From Lucinisca nassula (taxonomy: Eukaryota > Mollusca > Bivalvia > Lucinida > Lucinidae), in contig OY757026.1 in the NCBI GenBank assembly GCA_963580285.1, positions 47,547,431 to 47,611,430 of the forward strand: a stretch of DNA of 64,000 nucleotides, written 5' to 3'. Position numbers and translations under genes: made by a program. The notes below the pieces were generated by a model, which was given only the letters and a program-made list of their open reading frames with translations, had not been told where the DNA came from and searched no databases. Below are positions 1 through 9,972 of the stretch, piece by piece (the first letter of the stretch is position 1; every line of letters begins with the position of its first letter).

Positions 1-82
1 TCATTTCTGATTTGCTTTTAATCGATTACTTGATAGGTACAATTCACTACCCAAAGTTATGCCTAAAATAGCTGGATGAGTG

Positions 83-149
83 GCAAACAGTGCAGTCCCT
101 TATGAGACGCCGCATTATGCGGCGTCTCATCTGGGTCTACACTGTTTGC
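83..149. repeat. Small palindromic repeat, copy 1
   Basis: The left arm starts GCAAACAGTG and the right arm ends CACTGTTTGC, with an inner hairpin GAGACGCCGCAT/ATGCGGCGTCTC. The same core recurs, more or less complete, at 3310-3353, 14764-14828, 15745-15784, 18354-18423, 33508-33551, 47615-47650 and 49881-49945. It is a short non-coding interspersed palindrome. At 18.3 and 33.5 kb it forms the middle of a larger element with TTAACCC ends. No gene is seen in the first 384 bases. Confidence 0.75.
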
Positions 150-384
150 TCAGGCCTGTCTGTTCAAATATACATATGGTAAAGTGCAACAGATGGTAAG
201 AGTCATGCTCAGACAGAAAGCCAGACAGGTAAAATAATGACAAAAATCTTAGCGATTACTAATCGATTATCGATCGCAATGACAGAACTGATAATTGATT
301 ATCTTTTCAGCTCCGATTAGCCAGCCCTATTTACGAGGTGTTCATTACACGAACGTGTTAACGTGGTGTCCGCTCAGCGCTTTA

Positions 385-607
385 CATTACGAAAACACAC
401 CTATACAAATGCATTGTAAAATTTACCACCGAAAAAACAAACGAAATTTTAAGATGAAAAATTGTGATATTTTATCGAGGCGGTTCTAACGAGTACCCAC
501 AATCTATATTTTAGAGCGGAAAAAAGAAAAATAAGGTTTACCCCAGTTTTACTATATAAAAGTAGGATTCAAGGGGGTCATAATTATATAGGCATGTTTT
601 AGTGATG
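385..607 (+). mobile_element. Hairpin MITE family A, left hairpin arm deleted
   Basis: The ends match the family terminal inverted repeat (CATTACGAAAACAC on the left, a degenerate TTTTAGTGATG on the right). The interior has the right arm of the central hairpin (GGCGGTTCTAACGAGTACCC, then ACAATCTATATTTTAGAGC) but lacks most of the left arm. Other copies carry both arms, so this is an internal deletion derivative. Non-coding; the 64-codon frame over it is chance. Confidence 0.8.
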
Positions 608-1000
608 TTTTGCTGGTTTTGCCAAGTCAATGCCTTATTGTCTTTTGTCAAAAAGTGCCTACCATTAATCATAATCATTAGAGAGCTTTACAAATGATAA
701 ACTGACCAAACAGCCAAGAGACACATTATCTGGGAAACGCTTGTCAGTAATTGTTGTTTGAAGACATTTTGTAGGACACTTTGACTTAGTATTATTACTT
801 TCGAACAAATACGCCAGCTCAAAAGAAAAGGTTCATTATCGCAAAGACGAGCAGACAAAGGCTTAGATGAGCCTGCGAATATGCCCAGTTTCGCCAGATC
901 CTTTGCTGCACGTAGACATTTAGAAGAGACATTGATGTGGGCATGCGTCTATACTAATTAGTTGGCTTTTCAAGCGCCTTAAATTTTATAGAACATAAAT
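608..1000. other. Unassigned non-coding stretch
   Basis: No sustained reading frame, RNA gene or repeat structure recognised. Confidence 0.5.
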
Positions 1001-1276
1001 CGGGGGCCCCCCGCCCATCGGTGCTTGGAGAAATAGATTGGGCTTACTGGTAAGCCGATTAGAGGGTCTAAGCCTGCCAAGGCAAAATGGTGCGAGTCGG
1101 ATCGTGCTTACATATAAATCATTTTGGTGTGTTTGGGCGACAGGGCTTGAGATGTCATTTCAACTCAATGTCGGGTAAAAGTCCCACAAAGTTGGAAGCA
1201 ACGTCTTGAAAATGACATAAAACAATTAAATAGTGCTGACGGGGACGTAAAACCTCCATTCAAGAAAACAAAGAAC
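1001..1276 (+). mobile_element. SINE-like family B, copy 1
   Basis: This roughly 280-bp dispersed element has a G/C-rich head (GGGCCCCCCGCCC), a middle with TAAGCCTGCC, a conserved block GGGCTTGAGATGTCATTTC, and a tail GACGGGGACGTAAAAC followed by an A-rich end. Copies: 5971-6244 (minus), 9670-9972 (plus), 35122-35255 (minus, partial), 49268-49562 (minus), 50104-50425 (plus), 51274-51582 (plus). The tail and a 9-bp target duplication at one copy suggest a retroposed SINE. I do not see convincing pol III A and B boxes in the head. Confidence 0.75.
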
Positions 1277-1613
1277 ATAAACCGGAGGATAACGTTAAGG
1301 CATGCACGAGTCACCTTATGAGATAATTACGAGTCCTAGATTCGTACATGCTATATAAAGTGAGCACCGGGTATTTCTCATGTTACAGTGCACCATCTTT
1401 GCATTCTTTGGACCGCATTATGATAACACATCCGTGTGGATTCATCACGTGAACGAGTCCGTGTAATGAACACACATAAACCACACACTATATAGAGAAA
1501 ACACATGCAAGATAGAGGGAGTCTTCCCTATGAAATGTTCATTCATTTAAATCATTAGGTTTTTTTTCTTTTATAAGATTGTGATGAAGTGTAATGTAAA
1601 GGTTGGAAAAAAT
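1277..1613. other. Unassigned non-coding stretch
   Basis: No gene recognised. Around 1440-1520 there is weak similarity to the 5' part of the hairpin MITE subfamily seen at 7.06 and 47.9 kb (ATGAACAC...TATAGAGAAAACA). Confidence 0.4.
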
Positions 1614-1982
1614 CATACACCTGTGGACACAAAAGCGTTCAAACTCCGATGAAGAACCTTTCAATGAATCTCTTTGCATCAAGTTAGTTTGACAAGCAAA
1701 TGTCATTCATCAAACTGGTCTAAAACTGGATCAAGAAATATACATTGATTGGTCTTTTTGTGGCAAGTACTTTTTTTCCATTTTTAGATCTGACTGACAT
1801 TCCAGATGTATTCTGGTTGGACAGTGCAGGGTCTACAATGAAATGTACAACACTTTGTGTTCTGAATTTATTTCTGTCTTGCAGTTTAATGATAGGACGT
1901 AAGGAAATATTGAATGAAACATCAGATCAAAATGAAATAAAACTCATCAAAGTTTGAACGGATTTGTGTCCACAGGTGTATG
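1614..1982. mobile_element. 369-bp TIR element (MITE)
   Basis: It begins CATACACCTGTGGACACAAA and ends with the reverse complement of that sequence. The inverted repeats stay similar for about 36 bp (through the GTTCAAACT block). There is no transposase. The 70-codon frame inside (1745-1957) has no recognisable domain and runs into the right inverted repeat. A non-autonomous DNA transposon is the best reading; the superfamily cannot be assigned and no clear target duplication is visible. Confidence 0.8.
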
Positions 1983-2088
1983 TAGACAGACTTGAAGCAC
2001 GATAATGTCTGGATTCCAATTTATTTAAAACTTCATTAGAATTTTTATAGACCAAAACAGATTTCTCCCTGGCCATTCAAATATTTAA

Positions 2089-2424
2089 TCACATGTTTTT
2101 GAAGGCAGTAAAACATGAAGATAATAATTTGGAGAGTTCAGTGGTGGTACAAGAGCTTGAATTTGTAATAAACCGTGCTTTGTATGGTCTTTTATGAAGT
2201 TTAGGCAACCAGTATAACGCAGGAAGCTTGTCTTGGCCTCCAGTAACACACACTGCAAACTTGGTGGCTGAATGACAGTTGTGGTCATCAACTAAAGCCC
2301 TCTTTAAAGCCAAAGGCTGCAGTTCATAGGCCTTAGTACCACCAAGTTCTTGCTGAAGAGTGTTAACATAGTGGAGTCGACAAACAACGATCACAGTGTT
2401 AGCGGCCTTATCTGCTGGAGCCAA
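2089..2424 (-). pseudogene. Penelope-like element RT, N-terminal fragment
   Basis: The minus-strand frame of about 111 residues contains ADKAANTVIVVCRLHY near its start and LPALYWLPKLHKRPYKARFI in the middle, then a CTTT-type motif. This arrangement (ADKAxN, LYWxPKLHK, RFI, CTT) is the finger region of PLE and related RTs in invertebrates. The catalytic palm is missing and upstream sequence does not continue the frame, so it is a fragment. The RT at 52.7-53.7 kb is the complementary palm/thumb half of a related element, but this is a different copy. Confidence 0.8.
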
Positions 2425-2559
2425 TAGGAAATTCTTGAATACCTAGTTTAAGGTGACGTATTTAGGCGGTAATAAATTCGTATTTTGAGAGTAGAAAGAA
2501 ATGCGTTTGTTCATTAGTTTCAGAATGCTAAGTTTCCATTCTTTGAGAGCTTAATGCTC

Positions 2560-2775
2560 AACATACTCTCGTTTGCACCATTGTAGAAGTCTCTCGGATT
2601 TGCCTTTACATCACCTACCAAGTAATTCGCTTACATATCGTTATGATTTTTGATGTCATTTTTAATTTCTCGTTTCAAGTTTTCAAATTTTGCCCGGAGC
2701 TTACCACTTCCCAAAGTGTTTGCCTTAGCATGAACGTTATTTCTTCTCCGAACCTTTCTTCTTATTTCTGAAGTT
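2560..2775 (-). pseudogene. CR1/jockey-type LINE linker fragment
   Basis: Read on the minus strand, 2775 down to about 2640 gives a basic peptide with VPWITSEIRRKVRRRNN and KLRAKFENLKREI, then after a frame change KANPRDFY. This basic VPWx(5)IRRxxRxR...LKREI pattern is typical of the segment between endonuclease and RT in CR1/jockey-like LINEs. Only about 65 codons survive and a stop follows. It lies head-on against the G-rich tract at 2811-2862. Confidence 0.6.
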
Positions 2776-2810
2776 ATCCAAGGAACTGAAGATACAGACC
2801 TGCTAGTTTT

Positions 2811-2862
2811 GGGGAGGGGGGGGGGGGATGGTGGTGGTGGGGGGGGGGGGGGGGGGAGAGGG
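2811..2862. repeat. Poly-G/GGT simple repeat
   Basis: Runs of G broken by GATGGTGGTGGT. Other mononucleotide G or C tracts lie at 6619-6641 (23 G), 20008-20028 (21 C then an AC repeat), 32271-32283, 32931-32944 and 50106-50120. These are candidate G-quadruplex or assembly-error sites. Confidence 0.9.
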
Positions 2863-3780
2863 TATGATTTTCGGGCGAAGCTTGAATGAAAGACTTTATC
2901 AAGTCAAAGTTCTCCTGGATAGACAGGGCGTCTGAATGACCATTAAAGTGTTTCTCTTTTGCAAATTATAGTCACCCTTTTGATATAAGTACACTTTTCT
3001 ATGTTAATGAATCTTTGAAGCAATCCAGGGGCGATGAGCCCTCAAGCCCCGGTCGGCAAGGCAACTTCATACAAAAACCTGCATCTGTTCTGGCTATGTA
3101 AATAAAAAATCAAAAAGGAGCTCCTTTAAGAGCAATGAAAGTCTGCTTCGGCAGTTGGGGCCGAGGAAATCATTTCTGACCATGAACAAGCCCAGGTACC
3201 GGTTATCTATAGCATCGCTAGTCTTCTCACTGTGACGTCAAAGTTCAGTGTAAAAAGTATAATCTGGACTACATTGACAAACCTTATCACATAAACAGAT
3301 ATAACAAATAACGCGGTATAACGCGGCGTCTGATCAATTCTACACTGTTTGCTGAAAATACCGTAATTAAGGGGTTAAACGAACCCCTGAGTCTGAGTTC
3401 AGGACTATTTTCCCAGCCTATACTCTGAGATAATCGACCCACCAGTACTCTCAGTGCTTTGACTTTTAAATGACAGTGTTGCCTAATTTTCTTCACAAAT
3501 TGAGGACAGAGCAGTGATTAGATACCCGTTTTTGCAAAAGAAGACGAACCAAGAAACTTATAAGGAATTGTGTGAAGTTTAGAAAGACTGTTCTTGCACA
3601 CCAGACAAGGAAATCCGTGATTTTACACTGGGATAGAAATTTATGTTCTGACCCTGGTATTCCGACCCAAGCAACTAACATAAATGCGCTTCAATTCTAT
3701 TCAACTGCTGGAACTACTTCCGCACTACTTTTATTTTGTAAACAATATACATGTGCGAGCTGTCAAAACTAACCGGAGGT
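2863..3780. other. Non-coding stretch with a dispersed repeat
   Basis: No gene. 3310-3353 is a fragment of the small palindrome. 3590-3700 (TTCTTGCACACCAGAC..., then CTGGGATAGAAA) is repeated in inverted orientation at about 9360-9460, so it is part of an unnamed interspersed repeat. The short frames here have no recognisable product. Confidence 0.5.
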
Positions 3781-3806
3781 GTTGTGCAAGAAAAAGAATT
3801 CAATAT

Positions 3807-3935
3807 GGGGTTCTGTTGTAGATGGGTGTTTCCAACCCTCGGGATGACCGTGCTGAGCGGAACCTCGCAGTAGCCTCGGTTCCGCTCAGCACGGTCATCC
3901 TTCGGGTTGGAAACGCTCATCTACAACAGAACCCC
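3807..3935. repeat. 129-bp near-perfect palindrome at the 5' end of a mariner copy
   Basis: The left arm starts GGGGTTCTGTTGTAGATG and the right arm ends with its reverse complement. The arms are about 57 bp with a central spacer near 3866-3878 (TCGCAGTAGCCTCG). The two mirror-image frames over it are artefacts of the palindrome. The transposase-like reading begins immediately to its right. It may be a hairpin MITE inserted in the mariner, or a fold-back duplication of the element's 5' part. Confidence 0.85.
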
Positions 3936-4910
3936 ACATCAGATTCTTATACTCCTTCATATTCAACTGTTAAAAATTGGGTGACTGATTTTAAACATGG
4001 TTAGGTAAAGTTGGAAGACGAGCACCGTAGTGGAAGACCTGGGAACGCTACTGGTGACTTCACTAGTAAAACTCTAAGCGAACTAGTAAAGCAGGACATG
4101 CGAATGAAAGTTTCAAAAATGGCTAGAAGATTGAGATTGGAGATTTCTAAGGGTAGCGTTTTTACCACTTTCCATTAACGATTGGGCTTGAGGAAGCTTT
4201 CAGCGCGTTGAATGCCAAAATGCCTTGGTAACGAAACAACGAGCTGTCCGAGTGCCCATGTCTGGGTCACTTTTGGAAAGCTGGAAGACTTTTTTGAAAT
4301 AAATGTTACCGGGGACGAAACTTGGACCCATCACTATGATCCTGAGACTAAACAGCAGAGTAAACAACGGACTGGCCACGGTTCATCGCGTTCAAAGAAA
4401 TTCAAGACTCAGCCTTCAGTTGGCAAGGTCATGGCATGGTCTTAGCAACTATGTTTTGTAATAGCAAGTGTGTCTATTGGTGGGCTATTTACCTCATGGC
4501 CAGACTATTAATGGGGACTACTATGCTAATATTCTGGACCAATTACGTCCAGCTATAGTACAGAAAAGGCGTGGAAAAATTACAAAAGGTGTCCTATTGC
4601 AACATGACAATGCTAGAGTCTATCCTTGCAAAGTTTCTGTGGAACGGTTTCAAACCCTTACCCCATCCGCCCTACTCTCCTGATCTGGCATTACTTTTCG
4701 TTTGTTTCCGAACTTGAAGAAAGAATCGCGTGGATGCCACTTCCGGTCAGATAAAGAGCTTAAGGCAGCGGTTGGAGGGTCGATTGTCTCGAAAGACCCT
4801 GAGTTCTACAAATGAGGGCTTTCAGCCTTGGAACATCGATGGAGGAAGTGCTTATTGTTGCGGGGTTATTATGTGAAGAAGTCTAGCGTGACTCTCAGGT
4901 AGGTAAGGCC
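3936..4910 (+). pseudogene. Mariner-family transposase, broken
   Basis: Conceptual translation in shifting frames gives, in order: a helix-turn-helix piece (PSYSTVKNWVTDFKHG, near 3950-4000), a linker with EDEHRSGRPGNA, the catalytic-domain segment VTGDETWTHHYDPETKQQ (about 4305-4360), KKFKTQPSVGKVMAW, then LLQHDNARV (about 4597-4623), and remnants of HPPYSPDLA and the C-terminal half to about 4900. These are the signature blocks of Tc1/mariner DDD transposases, with aspartates in GDETW and HDNAR. Several frameshifts and stops separate them, so the copy is dead. Confidence 0.88.
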
Positions 4911-4974
4911 AGATACTGATTTAACGACCCTCGTACCTTCAGGCGAACCAACTATTTTGTGTGTCTTAAAATAG

Positions 4975-5090
4975 TTGAACCTGATGGAAGATCGTGGAAT
5001 CGATTTAAACTGCCCATAGTGGGAGATCGTGGAATCGATTTAAACTCCCCATAGTTCTCGCTGCTGACCGTTCTAAGGCGGCATTCACCA
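4975..5090 (+). mobile_element. Penelope-like element 3'-tail fragment
   Basis: Two tandem copies of GATCGTGGAATCGATTTAAA, followed by CTGACCGTTC and AAGGCGGC, resemble the tail shared by the PLEs at 36838-37350, 53760-54292 and 61077-61491 (AAAATCGATTTAAGCC, then CACTGACCGTTCCAAGGCGG). It is interrupted by a hairpin element immediately downstream. Confidence 0.55.
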
Positions 5091-5257
5091 TATTTGCATT
5101 ATTTGCTGGATCCCACCTTGCACACTGTCAATATTGGAAAAACTGGTAACCAGACCCCCTGACCTTTCAAGGTCAGGGGGGTCTGGTTACCTGTTTTTTT
5201 CCAACACTGATAACCTTCAAACTAGGAACCAGCAGATAATGCAAATAAGGTGAATGC
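5091..5257. mobile_element. 167-bp hairpin MITE
   Basis: Ends GCATTCACC...GGTGAATGC. The terminal inverted repeats extend about 29 bp (through GCATTATTTGCTGG on the left). A second inner palindrome, GGTAACCAGACCCCCTGACC and its mirror around 5165-5172, makes almost the whole element fold on itself. Non-coding. Confidence 0.85.
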
Positions 5258-5399
5258 TTCTGACATTGTTTATTTTAATGTTCCTTTGTCGGATTGTCCG
5301 ATGGGGCTTTTCCTGTTGTATGTGCTTATGCTTGTGTATTATTATTATTATTATTTATCGATTTATTTATTTCATTTCCATTATAGTCTTTCAAAACGC

Positions 5400-5930
5400 A
5401 GTGAGACGTGACTGCACTTTTAATTTTGGACTAGTCCGTGTTTTAGGTAACACACCGGTTACCGCAGTACAACGAACGCGACAGAGTACAACGAACGCTA
5501 CAGAAATCATGACGTCACAGCAGTATTTTCGGTAAGAAAAAGGGTTATTTTAGCCCAGATCCTAATCTTTTTGGGTGTTTTTTTTTGCATAGCTGCAGAG
5601 GCATGGTATTACCATTTACTGATACAGTTGAAGAGAATTCTGTTCATTATAAACGAAAACACAAACAATTTTCTTTCGTCTAGTATGTTTTCACCAACCC
5701 CAGCATAGTTCGGTAAATGTTTTTTGACAGTAACACATCTTTTGTGCACATGATTTTATGATTTATATGTTATTGCGATTTCAGAGCATCCATTGATGCA
5801 TTTGCTTGAGCCCCAGTTCATGTCAATACCCACTTAATCCGTGGATGGTTCAATGGTTGATTTTTTGTTAGGGTACACCTTACCACGGGTTATGATACAC
5901 CATAACGCGGTTATTCAGCACAATTTGGGT
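5400..5930. repeat. Dispersed repeat, inverted copy at about 10.19-10.76 kb
   Basis: The block around 5450-5500 (ACACCGGTTACCGC, then TACAACGAACGC twice) is the reverse complement of about 10670-10730. The block near 5835-5900 (ATCCGTGG ... GTACACCTTACCACGG) matches about 10265-10300 in reverse. The order and spacing agree, so the two regions are inverted copies of one unnamed element. No coding content recognised in either. Confidence 0.5.
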
Positions 5931-5970
5931 GCAACAAACACGGATTATATTCTTCATAAATTGAAATATT

Positions 5971-6244
5971 TGTTTGATTTGGGATTTAACGTCCCCGTAA
6001 ACACTATTTATGTCATACTGGAGACGTTGCTTACAATTCTGTGGGACTTTTAACCGACATTGAGATGAAATGACATCTCAAGCCCTGCCGCGCAATGAAA
6101 CCAGAAGGCTTATATGCATTGGACGATCAGGCTCACACCGCTTTGCCTGGGCAGGCTTAGTCCTTCTAAGCGGTTTACAAGTACTCGTTTGTGGTTAGAA
6201 CCATGCAGCCCAATTTATTTCTCAAGCCCCGATGGGCGGGGGCG
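5971..6244 (-). mobile_element. SINE-like family B copy
   Basis: On the minus strand it runs from CGCCCATCGGGGCTTGAG to the family tail GACGTTAAATCCC. It contains the AGCCCTGCCG and AGATGTCATTTC blocks shared with the copies at 1.0, 9.7, 49.3, 50.1 and 51.3 kb. Confidence 0.75.
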
Positions 6245-6837
6245 AAATAAATTGAAATAAAACTCTTTAATCCGTAAGCGAAGGCATGATACATGATGCT
6301 GCTTTTAATTCAAAACGATCCATTTTGCTGTTACATACTCTTTAGTGCCTGTTTTATTCTCATTATGATCTCCGAACTTATACACGTGCATATTTAAAGG
6401 GTTGGGTAAAAATCTTTGACAAAGGGGACGGGTGAACACATTTATTCTGGCTTTCCAGAACGTTTTTACCACATCCCCCACTTATGAACAACTGAAACCC
6501 AACTGATTTAGTTTCGGCATTGTTGGGGAGGGGAGACTCTTGAATTTATAGATTCCTTCTTTGCTACTGATAATAGTAAGTTTTATGCCATCCCCGATCC
6601 CCGAGAATCTTTGTTTCCGGGGGGGGGGGGGGGGGGGGGGGCATATAGTATTTGCCAATTCTGACCAAGAGCCATAACTCTGTTTCATTTTTAGCTGAAT
6701 TATCTCCCCTTGAAATTTAGAAAAAACTCAGAAATTGGCTCCCACGGGGTCATTGGTCACCTATAGTTTCAGCTCTTGTTCTAATTGATATTGACCCAAT
6801 ATGAGTTAATGGCGAGTATATGGAGTGTGTTCCAGTT
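6245..6837. other. Non-coding stretch with a 23-G tract
   Basis: No gene. 6619-6641 is an uninterrupted run of 23 G. About 6660-6720 (AGCCATAACTCT) weakly recalls the unit of the 57-kb tandem array (GGGGCCATAACTCTGG). Confidence 0.5.
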
Positions 6838-7075
6838 TTGTCTGGGTCCCGATTGGGAATGTTCTTAGTCCTCTATTATACTCCCTGTATATTAATCATA
6901 TTTCAACCGACATTGACTCAGGAATAAGACTGTTTGCAGACGACTGGGTATACTGCCGGGAAATTAGAGTTACAGAGGACTAACGTAAACTTCGGAACCA
7001 AATAGATAGACTAGGATGTTGGGCATGAAAATGTGGCATGACATCATGCGAACAAGTCAGTGAAATGAACACCCC
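6838..7075 (+). pseudogene. LINE reverse transcriptase fragment
   Basis: Translation of the plus strand with one frame change gives VLSPLLYSLYINHISTDID, then IRLFADDWVYCREI and a tail with LGCWAWK. The FADD motif with the preceding PxxxLxPLLYxxYIN block is the palm (motifs B and C) of jockey/CR1-like non-LTR retrotransposons. An in-frame stop follows the REIRVTED region. About 80 codons remain of an RT normally over 250. Confidence 0.75.
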
Positions 7076-7304
7076 GAACTTTATATAGAGAAAACTGTGA
7101 TTTAAGGGGATAAACATACTTTTTTATTATATCTGCTATAAGACATAGGTTGTGGGTACACGTTAGAACCGCCCCCTTTAGACGATTCTAACGAGCACCC
7201 CCAACCTATGTTTGCAGTATAAATAAGAAACATATCACGGATTTTCATCAGAGAAGTAGCCATTTAGGAGATGTGATAAAATACACTATGTCGCACGGGT
7301 GTGT
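7060..7304. mobile_element. Hairpin MITE, subfamily A'
   Basis: The central inverted repeat is ACATAGGTTGTGGGTAC...AACCGCC / ...GATTCTAACGAGCACC followed by AACCTATGT. The right end near 7271-7304 (ACTATGTCGCACGGGTGTGTTA) appears inverted at 17.27 kb and again at about 49.1 kb. It shares the hairpin core with family A but has different ends. Confidence 0.65.
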
Positions 7305-8080
7305 TACCGGAGTGAGTTTTCAGGCCGTTTAATGCAATACATTAAGCAGACAACTAGGCAGAGAACCAATGAAATTGAGGGTTCGTGCATTAGAACTCCT
7401 TGAGTATCATTTCACATGATTCTCGGACTCTCAATAATTCGAGGACGAATTTCAATGTGGAGGGGGAGAATGTCACAGCGTATAGGTATATAGCACACTT
7501 GTACTGCCTTTCGGTACAAGCCGGCTTTTACAGCAACGTGGTAGATTTGCTTAACAATCCGGCGGCCCGGGTTAGAACCCCGGCCGGGCCAAAGGTGTGT
7601 AGCATTTTTGTCACCTGTTACACAATGTCAGTAAAAATGTCATTAATGTCCACGAAGAACAAAACTGGACCGAAAACGGCACCTTGTGAGACACCAGACA
7701 AAACTTGAGCTTAATCCTAAGTTTCACTGTTAGGTTCGGCAATAGTATACATCGTGTTGGGGTCATCTGGATGACCAGCATTGCTAAACTCAAACTCAGC
7801 CATATTGCATCTTTCTGAAATAAAGAATATAAGACTCTTACTTGGGTATTCTTACAACATGAATGTCGTAACAATGGAGAGAAGCATAGTTGGAAAAAAG
7901 GGGAAAAATCGCTTATGGTGAGATTTGAACCTGGGACAATCGGGTAAAATCAACTGCTCTAAGCACTAAGCCAAAGAGTCAACTGTCTTCCTTAGTTGTC
8001 TTCCGCATAATCAACCAAGGCAGGTATAATGTAGGTTAGGTGCTGCGGCCGTAACACCTCACCCCTTTTCTTCAAGTCCG
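7305..8080. other. Non-coding stretch with a tRNA-like SINE head
   Basis: On the minus strand, about 7975-7915 reads like a pol III head: an A-box-like TTGGCTTAGTGC and a B-box-like GGTTCAAATC. It looks like a SINE remnant, not a functional tRNA, because the stems are not intact. The short frames at 7.4-7.9 kb have no recognisable product. Confidence 0.45.
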
Positions 8081-8366
8081 TATGTTAACGCGAGGTCATT
8101 TTTGTGAAGAAAGTCAAATCTCGGGCGAGCCACCATCTTCCGACATGACAGCCATAATGCAGGAATGGAGCATAGCTGAAAAAAAAATAATCGACTCTGT
8201 GCGAAAGAGTCGTATCCATTACGCAGTTGTCATTGTTTCTTAACCTGTAGGCCAAGGAAGATAATTCAGGATTAGAAGTTGTGGATCGTAACCGTATCAA
8301 ATCATTTGTACGCAAACCAAAGGAAATACTAAAAATAATAACTCCGTTTAGCAAATGGGGACCACT

Positions 8367-8416
8367 CTTACAGGAAAGAATTTGCTCCCATCAGGGAGCA
8401 AATTCTTTCCTGTAAG
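8367..8416. repeat. 50-bp perfect hairpin
   Basis: Arms CTTACAGGAAAGAATTTGCT(CCC) and its exact complement, 23 bp each, with loop ATCA. No U tract follows and no transposon end is obvious. Confidence 0.85.
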
Positions 8417-8487
8417 TGCGGCACCGTGGCAGAGGAGGAAACTATACTAGCTAATAAATAGTGTTGCGTATATCCTAGACAAATACA

Positions 8488-8712
8488 GTTTTTCTTCTTC
8501 TTCTTCTCGTTCTTCTTCTTCTTCTTCTTCATCTTCTTTTTCTTCTTACTTCTTCTCTCTGCTTCTTTTTTTTTCTTCCTCTTCTTTTTCTACTTTTTCT
8601 TCTTCTTTTTCATCTTCTTCTTCTCCTTCTTTTTCTTCTTTTTCTTCTTATTTTTCTTCTTCTTCTCCTTCCTCTTCTTTTTCTTCTTCTTTTTCTTCTA
8701 CGTCTATTTTTT
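8488..8712. repeat. TTC/CTT microsatellite
   Basis: About 225 bases of almost pure pyrimidine built on TTC with occasional TTT and CTC. A long polypyrimidine tract of this kind can adopt triplex structure. Confidence 0.95.
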
Positions 8713-8837
8713 ACGTTTGTAATGTGTGTAACGTGTAGTGTGTATCTGCGTACAGGTAGCTACGCCCCTAAGTATCATGGACAAACTTTCCTATCTATCG
8801 CTGACACTGATTTCTTTGGCTGGCTTGTTTCTTCGTT

Positions 8838-9150
8838 TGGTTGGGAGTTTAACAGCCAAGCAAGCACTATTTAGGCCACATCGAGCCAGTTAGTTTACCT
8901 TGAAGGCTTATAAAACCAGCACAGTGCATATTCTTACGCCAGAATTTGACAACCACCCTTCTTGAGTCAGTGAAAGGGAGAGAATGACCGTGTGTGTATT
9001 TTGAGTTATACGTCTCAGCAACCCGCTAAGGTTATATAGAGAGGGGGCCTAATTCAACGACTCGTCAGAAAGTTTGGAGAAGCCAAAATCGAACCTGGGA
9101 CCCCTGGTTTATGAGGTGAGTAAAACAGAATGATTACCAAAGATAACGTT
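8838..9150 (-). mobile_element. tRNA-headed SINE, family C, degraded
   Basis: On the minus strand it carries the family C body: the head end near 9090 (B-box-like GGTTCGATTTTGG), TCATTCTCTCCCTTTCACTG, AGAATATGCACTGTGCTGG and the tail GGCTGTTAAACTCCC. The better preserved copies are at 29073-29392 and 34061-34340. Confidence 0.6.
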
Positions 9151-9669
9151 TCATGGCAGACCCATTTCAGATTCTTTTTCTTGCATTACTTAAATCTTAA
9201 AACATAGATTTTGAATATGTGGTCACTTCGACTGCTAACGTCCATTGTGACGTTTAGTGACGTCGCATTACGGGCAGCGTACACGACTTTCTATACAAAT
9301 AGCGCACATAAGACACCCTTTGAGTTAAACACCTTAGAATTCTCGACTTCAATGCCTGCCCTTCGTAGAAACCTCGGGTAGGATAAAAGTTTCTATCCCA
9401 GGGTAAAATCTAGGATTTCCTCGTCTGGTGTGCAAGAACTTGTAAAACGGGGCTAGTATTTCGTGGCTCGCAGAATTTGATCGCTTTCAGCGATCAGACT
9501 ATGCGCATGCACAACTTCTGTTCTAACAAATTATTTTGCAGATTCTTGTGGTTGCACTGTAAGTGTTGTCTCATTGAAGTTGGTTTTGCTCAGTATAGCT
9601 CATTGTTGGCTATTTGAACGGTCCCTCTGTAGTTTTATATTGTTTACATGTTTATGTACAAGTTATTCT
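9151..9669. other. Non-coding stretch
   Basis: No gene. 9360-9460 is the inverted partner of 3590-3700 (CTGGTGTGCAAGAA block). Confidence 0.45.
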
Positions 9670-9972
9670 TGGGCCCCATCCACCGCTGCTTGTGGAAATA
9701 AATGGACTGCATGATACCTCCACACAGAGCTGAATCCCGTCGCACAGGACTACTGGTTAACCACTAAGAAGGACTTAGTCTTCCCAGGCAAAGTGGTGCG
9801 AGCCCGACCGTCCCTTCATATACATGTAAACCCAATTAGTCTCCTTGGGCGCTAGATTTGAGATGTTGTTAAATCTCAGTGACGGATAAAAAGACTCGCA
9901 AAATTGGAAACAATTCCGAAATGACCTTAATAGTGTTGACGGGGACGTTAAAACTCAGTTCAAACAAACAAC
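9670..9972 (+). mobile_element. SINE-like family B copy
   Basis: Full-length family B: head GGGCCCCATCCACC, middle AGGACTTAGTCTTCCCAGGC, block GAGATGTTGTTAAATCTCAG, tail TTGACGGGGACGTTAAAAC and an A/C-rich end. Confidence 0.78.

Noticed and set aside
3714..4004. Mirror-image frames on both strands with the shared peptide SNP(K/R)DDRAERN
   Set aside because: They are the two arms of the 129-bp palindrome read on opposite strands.
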